This document shows, piece by piece, positions 1 through 4,792 of a stretch of 6,681 nucleotides of DNA. Positions within the stretch are counted from its first letter, which is position 1, and every line of letters begins with the position of its first letter. The notes below the pieces were generated by a model, which was not told the DNA's origin, did no database searches, and saw nothing but the letters and a program-made list of their open reading frames with translations. The DNA is from Caldora sp. SIO3E6 (GTDB taxonomy: Bacteria; Cyanobacteriota; Cyanobacteriia; Cyanobacteriales; Coleofasciculaceae): contig JAAHHL010000393.1 of the NCBI GenBank assembly GCA_010672185.1, positions 1-6,681 on the forward strand, given 5' to 3'. Made by a program: the position numbers and the translations under genes.

Positions 1-1644
1 CTCCCCATCCTCCCCATCCTCCTTATCTCCCTCAGCTCCCTCAGCTCCCTCAGCTCCCTCAGCTCCCTCAGCTCCCTCAGCTCCCTCAGCTCCCTCAGCT
101 CCCTCAGCTCCCTCAGCTCCCTCAGCTCCCCATCTCCCCATCTCCTCATCTCCCCATCCCCGCGTCTCCTCATCTTCCTGTAATAAAAGACTGACGAGGT
201 TACGGTAGATTGGTTCGATTTTTTCTTGGAAGGAAAAGCGAACCTCAGGGCTCATGGCAATTAGATCACTGCGGAGGGATTGTAGAATATTAAAGGCTTG
301 TTGATTAGCTGCGATCGCGTTGGTAATTTCTCCTTTGTTAGTCAGCACTCGTGTTAACTGCCATTGCCATTGGTAGGCAAGATCACCAGCATTGATGCTT
401 TGGGTGAGTGCTAGAGCTTGTTCGGTTAGGTTTTGAGCTTCTTGCCATTGCTCGGCTTGTTCGTATAATGTTCCTAAATTTCCCAAAGCTAAGGATTCTG
501 CTCTTTGGTCTTTTAAAGTATTTGCCTGTTGAACAGCTTGTGCTAGTAGTTGGGCAATAGTGTTGGTTTTTAGTTGTTGGTTGTTGGTTGTTGGTTTTTG
601 GTTAATGGCTGAGGACAACTCGATTAAACTAGTGGCAAAGTTAACTTGGGCATAGATGGCATCTCGACTAAGGGGTAAGTCAGTGAGGTTGGCTTGAATA
701 GTAGGGATTATTGTTTGAGCTTGGGTGAATTCTTCTAGATGAATCAGCAACTTGAAGTAATTAAGTTGTGCTTCTAGTTGGCTCAGGGGATTAGTGGCAG
801 TTTCCGTTGCCTGTTGATAATACCCTAAAGCTACTGCTGTTTCTCCCAAACCTCGTGCAGTATTGCCTAAGCTAACTAGGGTAGTACTGATATCCCGCTG
901 AGAGTTGAGCTTTTGGGCAACTGCTAAACTTTTTTCTAAGACTTGCTGAGATTGTTGGAGATTACCGATAGTTTGCCAAACAAGTCCTAGGTTGTGCCAA
1001 CCTGTAGCTTTTACCGGGGAATCTGGTTGGGCTTGGAGTTGTTGCTGTACTTGTTCTAAAATTCTTTGAGCTCGCTGAAACATACCCAAGCTTTGCAAAG
1101 CTTGTGCCTGATTGATTTTACTTCCTAATACTCCCCTTTCATCGCCAGCTTGAGTATAGGTGTTTTCCGCTTCTTGCCAAGTTTTGAGCGCTCTTTCGGT
1201 TTTTCCAGTAGCTAGTAGCAGGCTACCTTGGGTATTCAATGCTTGAGCAAGGATACCGAAATTAGGTTGAGTTTGCAGTAAGTTGAGGCTTTGGTTAATG
1301 GCAGCTGTTGCCGGTTCCCATTGTCCCAAATTTTGATAAGCTAAGCAGAGGTAGTTTAAACTGAGGGCTTGATTAAGGAAATCCCCTGCTTGTTGGTAAG
1401 CTTGGGCTGCTCGTTCCCAAGCGATCGCAGCTTCAGTAAAACGTCCAGCATCATAGTTAGTTTTGCCTTGGATAAGCAAGGTTGATGCCTCAGTTACTGG
1501 GAGATTTTGGCTACTTTCCTTAACCTTTTCTTTGAGCTGAGGCTGTGCAGTTACAGGAGTAACCTGCTTGACTACCAAGAATGTGAGTAAGACCAATCCC
1601 AGAAACAAGAGTCGTTTACTATAGCCTTTTTTCAACCATTTCAT
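1..1644 (-). CDS. Exported TPR-repeat protein, probably TPR-CHAT type; C-terminus lies beyond the left edge
   Basis: An uninterrupted minus-strand frame runs from ATG at 1644-1642 to base 1, giving 548 residues without a stop, so the gene is partial. Residues 1-33 look like a Sec signal peptide: basic start MKWLKKGYSKR, hydrophobic core at about 12-25, and a VTA-Q cleavage site after Ala33. Residues ~52-465 are Gln/Ala/Leu-rich helical repeats with TPR-like pairs such as ALSLNYLCLAYQNLGQWEPA (93-112) and SLALGNLGTLYEQAEQWQEA (384-403). Residues ~460-489 (ILQSLRSDLIAMSPEVRFSF, then EPIYRNLVSLLLQ) match the segment that in cyanobacterial TPR proteins usually precedes a CHAT (caspase-like) domain. 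That domain is not in the window, so CHAT is an inference. From residue 490 the chain becomes Glu/Gly/Asp-rich and includes eleven Gly-Ala-Glu triplets. No Shine-Dalgarno is visible; the start is supported by the signal peptide directly behind it. The role is probably protein-protein interaction outside the cytoplasm. Confidence 0.85.
   Translation of the reverse strand, partial: MKWLKKGYSKRLLFLGLVLLTFLVVKQVTPVTAQPQLKEKVKESSQNLPVTEASTLLIQGKTNYDAGRFTEAAIAWERAAQAYQQAGDFLNQALSLNYLCLAYQNLGQWEPATAAINQSLNLLQTQPNFGILAQALNTQGSLLLATGKTERALKTWQEAENTYTQAGDERGVLGSKINQAQALQSLGMFQRAQRILEQVQQQLQAQPDSPVKATGWHNLGLVWQTIGNLQQSQQVLEKSLAVAQKLNSQRDISTTLVSLGNTARGLGETAVALGYYQQATETATNPLSQLEAQLNYFKLLIHLEEFTQAQTIIPTIQANLTDLPLSRDAIYAQVNFATSLIELSSAINQKPTTNNQQLKTNTIAQLLAQAVQQANTLKDQRAESLALGNLGTLYEQAEQWQEAQNLTEQALALTQSINAGDLAYQWQWQLTRVLTNKGEITNAIAANQQAFNILQSLRSDLIAMSPEVRFSFQEKIEPIYRNLVSLLLQEDEETRGWGDEEMGRWGAEGAEGAEGAEGAEGAEGAEGAEGAEGAEGAEGDKEDGEDGE
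31..129. repeat. 11 perfect tandem copies of a 9-bp unit inside the TPR gene
   Basis: The plus-strand unit CTCAGCTCC is repeated 11 times without mismatch. Read on the minus strand it is GGA GCT GAG, so each copy encodes Gly-Ala-Glu (residues 506-538 of the TPR protein). The unit is a multiple of three, so copy-number changes keep the frame. It is flanked by degenerate G/A-rich sequence of the same flavour (1-30 and 130-175) encoding Asp/Glu/Gly/Trp-rich residues, so the whole low-complexity insert spans about 490-548 or more. The perfect copies suggest recent expansion by slippage or recombination. Confidence 0.97.
311..318. repeat. HIP1 octamer GCGATCGC
   Basis: This is a perfect copy of the highly iterated palindrome typical of many cyanobacterial genomes. 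It lies inside the TPR gene, where it is read within the residues NAIAA. Confidence 0.9.
573..593. repeat. Three tandem copies of heptamer GTTGTTG inside the TPR gene
   Basis: Three consecutive 7-bp units (STRR-like) total 21 bp, which keeps the reading frame. On the coding (minus) strand they give the Asn/Gln/Thr-rich run PTTNNQQ at residues about 351-357, in a polar loop between two helical TPR units. This looks like a small repeat insertion tolerated in a loop. Confidence 0.85.
1421..1428. repeat. HIP1 octamer GCGATCGC
   Basis: A second perfect HIP1 copy in the TPR gene, read within the residues AAIAW of the first TPR-like helix. Confidence 0.9.
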
Positions 1645-1647
1645 AAC

Positions 1648-1785
1648 TAGTGCCGTGACACGACTAAAAATGTAGGTTGGGTGGAACAAAGTGAAACCCA
1701 ACGCAGCACACAAGGCGTATTGGGTTACGAAGAAAGCTACACCCAACCTACTTATTCCATCATTTTAGGTGTGCCACGGCACCAG
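1648..1785. repeat. Inverted-repeat element (MITE-like), about 138 bp, abutting the TPR start codon
   Basis: The ends are inverted repeats: GTGCCGTGACAC (1650-1661) faces GTGCCACGGCAC (1771-1782) with 11 of 12 positions paired. Inside them is a perfect 12-bp inverted repeat, GTAGGTTGGGTG (1672-1683) against CACCCAACCTAC (1740-1751). Two internal hairpins also form: GTTGGGT 1676-1682 with ACCCAAC 1696-1702, and TTGGGT 1720-1725 with ACCCAA 1741-1746. No coding capacity and no clear target-site duplication are seen. The TAGGTTGGGT...GAAACCCAAC pattern resembles dispersed repeats common in cyanobacterial intergenic DNA. The element ends 3 bp before the TPR ATG, so it should be transcribed as that gene's leader unless transcription starts inside it. 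Confidence 0.85.
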
Positions 1786-1963
1786 TGGACTGGCAAGGTT
1801 AAAACTAGGGGTAAAATTTTTTTGACATATAAGCCAAAAATTTCCCCACAATTTTAAGCTTCGACTTTTCTAAATTGCTTAACTGTTACCCTATCACGTT
1901 TTCCTCAAACAGTGGGATAGGTTCGTGCAAACATAGGAGTATTCTTTTGGTTAATGCCGCTTT

Positions 1964-2069
1964 ATACAAATCCAGGTTTACTATCCCCTTTATCATCTCT
2001 CTCCCTACTCCCTGCTCCCTGCTCTATCGCCCTTTGAGATAAAGGGGGTAACAGACCCGGATTTGGTAT
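1964..2069. repeat. Inverted-repeat (MITE-like) element, about 106 bp
   Basis: The left arm (1964-1994, starting ATACAAATCC and ending CCCCTTTATC) is complementary to the right arm (2038-2069, starting GATAAAGGGG and ending GGATTTGGTAT) over about 31 bp with a few mismatches. This gives a long hairpin with a loop of about 43 nt. The GGATTTGGTAT end resembles a repeat found dispersed in cyanobacterial genomes (from memory, not searched). There is no ORF in it. The loop carries a heptamer tandem repeat. Confidence 0.8.
2001..2021. repeat. Three heptamers (CTCCCTA, CTCCCTG, CTCCCTG) in the loop of the inverted repeat
   Basis: Three consecutive 7-bp units, one with a single change, occupy the loop of the 1964-2069 hairpin. 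This is the same class of short tandem heptamer (STRR-like) as the arrays at 4524-4565, 4701-4791 and 6006-6047, but a different word. Confidence 0.75.
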
Positions 2070-2109
2070 TAGTAGTAGCAGTTATCAAAAAATTGATTTA
2101 TTCTAGATG

Positions 2110-2123
2110 TAGCGCTACGCGCT
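2110..2123. repeat. Short G/C palindrome TAGCGCTACGCGCT
   Basis: TAGCGCTA (2110-2117) is a perfect 8-bp palindrome, and AGCGC (2111-2115) can pair with GCGCT (2119-2123). It stands out in AT-rich flanks and resembles a short dispersed cyanobacterial repeat. Function unknown. Confidence 0.4.
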
Positions 2124-2246
2124 GGACAACAAATAGCAGTAAGCTGTGATTAAATTGTAGGATGTAGGAATATCCTAACCTAAGTTTGTAGTGCTATAGA
2201 TACTTGAATACAGTTATTTTTAGAGGCAATATTTGCAAGGTCTATA

Positions 2247-3251
2247 ATGATTGGTTGCCTAAAATTATTTGTTTTTTTTACTCTAGGACTTATTTACATA
2301 GCTCTCTTGGCATCCGAGCCTGGAGCAGCGATTCTCTTAGGCGTAGTTGCCATTATAGGGTACATTATTTGGTCAAAGCAGCAAAAGATAAGAGCAGCAA
2401 AAAGGGCAGAAGAAAAGCGTAAAGAGGCAATTATCTTAGCGCGACAACGAGAAGATTTGTATGTCTATGACTCGTCTATCCGTCCCTCCGACAAACGATC
2501 AACAAACAACATTTTTGAAAACCCCAGAGAGTGGGCAGAATCAATCCAAGAGCGTTATGATATAGCTAAAAAGCACATACGAGATGCTGAATTAGTACTT
2601 AATGACGATATTGACAAATTTAGTCAATATAGGAATCAACTCCAGTCCGAACTAATACCAAAGTATGAAGCCGCAATTAGACCGTTTTTTCAAGAACTAC
2701 GTCTTATCGATAAAAATATCCCAACTCCCAAGGAGTTAAGAGTTGCTCTTGATTTTGTCTATCCCAATGATTTGCAACCTGATGTGATTCATAAAGATTT
2801 AAACAGGGTATATCAAGGTTTTTCCCGAAGTTTAGCAAATACTTTACAGGGAAAAGATTTGACAAAGCTACAAGGAGGTGATAGGACATCCATTGCTATC
2901 GCTGCAGCAATGAGTACAATTTTCTATCTCTTTACTGCGTCCCAACAGCGCACAAAACTTGAGAAGCTGCAAGCAGATGTTGATTTAGTATGTGAGCAAA
3001 TTAGCGGAGCTATCAAAACTTATGGAAGAGCTGCAGAAGAAATTAAGCACACAAAGTTAGTTCATGAAGTTGCCCGAAATTATATGCTGCCCCATCTAGA
3101 TACTGTGTTGCAGCTATCTTATCAAGGAAATAAATTTTCTGAATTACAAAAAACAGAAAAAAAAGCTGTTGAAACTTGCTACAGAGGAGGGGAAGCATTA
3201 AAGCAAATTATGGGACAAGAAATAATCACATCTATCAATAGGAGTAGTTAG
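2247..3251 (+). CDS. Unknown membrane-anchored helical/coiled-coil protein (334 aa), first gene of a two-gene operon
   Basis: I do not recognise the family. Residues 5-21 and 27-42 are hydrophobic and form a likely N-terminal two-helix membrane hairpin. They are followed by a strongly basic segment (44-69, rich in Lys/Arg with acidic residues, probably coiled coil), which by the positive-inside rule should be cytoplasmic. A folded, mostly helical body follows (~90-334). Residues 214-231 (TSIAIAAAMSTIFYLFTA) are hydrophobic enough for a third membrane segment or a buried helix, between charged flanks. No nucleotide-binding, protease or nuclease motif is visible. The start is supported by AAGG about 6 bases upstream and by the membrane segment starting at once. 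The stop is 6 bp before the next gene, so the two are very likely co-transcribed and may act together. Confidence 0.8.
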   Translation: MIGCLKLFVFFTLGLIYIALLASEPGAAILLGVVAIIGYIIWSKQQKIRAAKRAEEKRKEAIILARQREDLYVYDSSIRPSDKRSTNNIFENPREWAESIQERYDIAKKHIRDAELVLNDDIDKFSQYRNQLQSELIPKYEAAIRPFFQELRLIDKNIPTPKELRVALDFVYPNDLQPDVIHKDLNRVYQGFSRSLANTLQGKDLTKLQGGDRTSIAIAAAMSTIFYLFTASQQRTKLEKLQADVDLVCEQISGAIKTYGRAAEEIKHTKLVHEVARNYMLPHLDTVLQLSYQGNKFSELQKTEKKAVETCYRGGEALKQIMGQEIITSINRSS

Positions 3252-3257
3252 TAAATT

Positions 3258-3686
3258 ATGGACGATCAAATTGTACCAAATAGACCTTATGCAGAACTTG
3301 TTCAAACTCCACTGATTTCAGAATATATTAATTTGGCTTTTGAGCTAGTCCCCCTGGTTGACAAGGGATTAGACTTGGCTAAACAACTTAATGAGGAAAA
3401 GACTAATCGATTAAAAATAAGAGAAAATGCGGAGGAGCGACGTCTAGTAATTGAGCGTCGAATGGATCAATTAGATGCTGAGTTGAAAGCAGATTTTGAT
3501 AATAATAAAAATGTCATTGATGCCAGTATGAGGGCTTTTGAGAAACTGATCGAAGATGGTCATATTGAGCAGGCTATGGTCTTGCATGAGCGAATTATTA
3601 GCAGGCTCTCAGGTAGGGTGAGCATTGCTGCCGATAAGTTCAATCAGAACAATCCCAATGGACAGGTTAAATTCTATACCACTTAG
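3258..3686 (+). CDS. Unknown small coiled-coil protein (142 aa), second gene of the operon
   Basis: The family is not recognised. It has no signal peptide. Residues ~22-40 are moderately hydrophobic but contain Glu, Asp and Lys, so they are probably an amphipathic helix rather than a membrane segment. Residues ~41-80 are dense in Lys/Arg/Glu/Asp and typical of coiled coil (…NEEKTNRLKIRENAEERR…). A second helical part (~86-128) is followed by a polar Asn-rich tail (NQNNPNGQ). It starts 6 bp after the stop of the membrane protein. AGGAG lies about 13 bases before the ATG, a little far for a good ribosome binding site, so translational coupling is possible. The pairing of a membrane-anchored coiled-coil protein with a soluble one suggests a physical complex, but that is inference. 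Confidence 0.8.
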   Translation: MDDQIVPNRPYAELVQTPLISEYINLAFELVPLVDKGLDLAKQLNEEKTNRLKIRENAEERRLVIERRMDQLDAELKADFDNNKNVIDASMRAFEKLIEDGHIEQAMVLHERIISRLSGRVSIAADKFNQNNPNGQVKFYTT

Positions 3687-3705
3687 GTGTGATTGTAGAT
3701 TTTTT

Positions 3706-3745
3706 AGGGTGGGTTTCACTATCGGTTCAACCCAGCCTACATTTA
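3706..3745. repeat. Fragment of the 1648-1785 repeat family, inverted, after the unknown operon
   Basis: The sequence around TGGGTTTCACT...CAACCCAGCCTACATTT matches the reverse complement of about 1668-1702 of the inverted-repeat element with few differences and a 2-base gap. TGGGTT (3710-3715) pairs with AACCCA (3729-3734) across a 13-nt loop, the same loop size as in the full element. It sits about 20 bp after the stop at 3686 and could serve as a weak transcript end, but no T-tract follows. Confidence 0.65.
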
Positions 3746-3806
3746 AGGAACAGAGAAATTATAGCGTTTCTTATTTTTATGAGGTATAGTGTTAAATTTA
3801 AAAGTC

Positions 3807-3842
3807 TCCCCTTCTAACTCAAAGTCCCCTTCTAACTCAAAG
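3807..3842. repeat. Two perfect tandem copies of an 18-bp unit
   Basis: TCCCCTTCTAACTCAAAG occurs at 3807-3824 and again at 3825-3842 without mismatch. The start of a third copy (TCCCC) merges into the following hairpin. This looks like a slippage duplication next to the dispersed G/C hairpin. Confidence 0.9.
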
Positions 3843-3843
3843 T

Positions 3844-3872
3844 CCCCCTTGCTAAGGGGGATTTAGGGGGAT
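3844..3872. repeat. Hairpin repeat CCCCCTT-GCT-AAGGGGG with GGGGGAT tail
   Basis: A perfect 7-bp stem (3844-3850 with 3854-3860) closes a 3-nt loop and is followed by ATTTAGGGGGAT. This word is a familiar dispersed cyanobacterial intergenic repeat. The stem could slow transcription, but there is no T-run on the plus strand, so it is not called a terminator. Confidence 0.7.
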
Positions 3873-3912
3873 CCCAGATGTACGGAGTAGTCTTCTCCAT
3901 TCCCAACCAAAT

Positions 3913-4515
3913 ATGTCCTCGTTTATTGGTCACAGTTTAACTGCTGTAACTATCGGTATTGCTTACAATTCCCCCAGGCAACCACCTCTGTATCGTTTTG
4001 GTTGGTATTTCTGGTTAATCGTAATTTCTTCTTTCCCAGACCTAGATCATTTTATCCCTTGGTTGCATCAATCAGCACACCAACAGACTCGCATTACCCA
4101 TTCCTTAACATTTGCTCTGATTTTCCCTATTTGCACCATCTTGCTCCTAACTATTAAGGGAGTTAGGGGAAGCAAACTCAAACTGTATAGTTGGCAAGTA
4201 ATCTTAGCTGGTCTTTCCCAAATTTTACTCGATTTGTTAGTGGGAGTAGTTGGCATACCGTTGTTTTATCCCTTCAGTAGGCAAAACTTTAAACTTCCTT
4301 GGGGTATTTTGCCTAGCGCGGGAAAACTAGACCTAAGCAATTATTACTTATATCGCAACCTCTTGATTGAGATGGGGGTGCTGTTACCCATATTATCCTT
4401 AGTTATCATTATCCGTTATCGTCTTTTGCAACAACGTCAGATGCAAGTTGCCCTCCTTGGTTTACCTGGTATTTCAGCCTGCTTTATGTTTTGGGCATAT
4501 AATCTGTCTCGGTAG
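3913..4515 (+). CDS. DUF457/YdjM-family integral membrane protein (metal-dependent hydrolase-like)
   Basis: The 200-residue protein is largely hydrophobic with several membrane segments (~9-18, 30-41, 66-81, 94-116, 152-167, 180-196). Features of the YdjM/DUF457 family (PF04307) are visible in order: early His in GHS (His7), SSFPDLDH (39-46, with Asp43, Asp45, His46), RITHS (60-64, with His63), and a later LLD (Asp107) followed by Gly-rich LVGVVGIPLFYPFS. These His/Asp residues are the presumed metal ligands. The family often has a His shortly before the last Asp; here Gln103 stands in a similar place, so activity may be altered. The biochemical role of the family is poorly defined. The gene lies in the same direction as the glycosyltransferase, but the 277-bp gap argues against tight coupling. 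Confidence 0.82.
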   Translation: MSSFIGHSLTAVTIGIAYNSPRQPPLYRFGWYFWLIVISSFPDLDHFIPWLHQSAHQQTRITHSLTFALIFPICTILLLTIKGVRGSKLKLYSWQVILAGLSQILLDLLVGVVGIPLFYPFSRQNFKLPWGILPSAGKLDLSNYYLYRNLLIEMGVLLPILSLVIIIRYRLLQQRQMQVALLGLPGISACFMFWAYNLSR

Positions 4516-4523
4516 TGCAAGAA

Positions 4524-4565
4524 GGCAGGAGGCAGGAGGCAGGAGGCAGGAGGCAGGAGGCAGGA
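4524..4565. repeat. Six tandem copies of heptamer GGCAGGA after the DUF457 gene
   Basis: Six perfect 7-bp units begin 8 bp after the stop codon at 4515. They are followed directly by the 15-bp word GGGAAGAAAGCTTGT (4566-4580), which recurs with one change at 5942-5956 after a single GGCAGGA copy. This is an STRR-type heptamer array. Confidence 0.95.
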
Positions 4566-4571
4566 GGGAAG

Positions 4572-4594
4572 AAAGCTTGTGTAGTAAGCTTTTT
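4572..4594 (+). terminator. Possible weak intrinsic terminator after the DUF457 gene
   Basis: AAAGCTT (4572-4578) and AAGCTTT (4586-4592) form a perfect 7-bp stem with a 7-nt loop and end in a short T-run (4591-4594). The stem is A/T-rich and the T-run short, so termination would be inefficient if it occurs. Confidence 0.3.
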
Positions 4595-4700
4595 CAGCGT
4601 TGTTAACTGGTTACTTATTTCCATGCCCGCCGCACTAACTATAGCAGGTATATTAGCTAAGGAGAGCAAGAAAACTGGGAAAGAGGAGATAAGGAAGACA

Positions 4701-4791
4701 TTCCCAATTCCCAATTCCCAATTCCCAATTCCCAATTCCCAATTCCCAATTCCCAATTCCCAATTCCCAATTCCCAATTCCCAATTCCCAA
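4701..4791. repeat. 13 tandem copies of heptamer TTCCCAA ending 1 bp before the glycosyltransferase ATG
   Basis: Thirteen perfect 7-bp units span 91 bp, and a single T separates the last unit from ATG at 4793. The array therefore fills the whole place of a ribosome binding site. It contains no G, so in RNA it cannot form G-C pairs with itself and should be unstructured. A purine-rich stretch with AGGAG (4684-4688) lies just upstream, more than 100 nt from the ATG. The family is the heptanucleotide STRR repeats known from cyanobacteria. Confidence 0.97.
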
Positions 4792-4792
4792 T

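Larger units (their letters stand above)
1786..2246. other. Divergent intergenic region upstream of the unknown operon
   Basis: This AT-rich stretch has no supported gene. It separates the minus-strand TPR gene from the plus-strand operon, so promoters for both probably lie here or in the adjoining element, but none can be assigned with confidence. It contains the inverted-repeat element at 1964-2069, a small G/C palindrome at 2110-2123, and an interrupted palindrome TAGGA-ATA-TCCTA at 2165-2177, about 70 bp before the ATG at 2247, that could be an operator. An AAGG at 2237-2240 sits about 6 bases before that ATG and is a plausible ribosome binding site. Confidence 0.5.

Noticed and set aside
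1822..1827. TTGACA as a -35 promoter box on the plus strand
   Set aside because: No matching -10 box is found at about 16-18 bp, and the next gene in that direction is over 400 bp away beyond an inverted-repeat element.
2204..2422. Plus-strand open frame of 72 codons overlapping the unknown membrane protein
   Set aside because: It overlaps the longer gene from 2247 in another frame and has no recognisable features, while the longer frame shows clear membrane segments.
2704..2889. Minus-strand open frame of 61 codons
   Set aside because: It lies entirely antisense inside the 2247-3251 gene, with no ribosome binding site or recognisable product.
3844..3860. Intrinsic terminator at the CCCCCTT/AAGGGGG hairpin
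   Set aside because: The stem is good but no T-run follows on the plus strand, and the sequence is better explained as a dispersed repeat.
4068..4256. Minus-strand open frame of 62 codons
   Set aside because: It is antisense within the DUF457 gene, whose family motifs are clear on the plus strand.
4701..4791. CRISPR array
   Set aside because: The units are 7 bp, contiguous and without spacers, and no cas genes are present.
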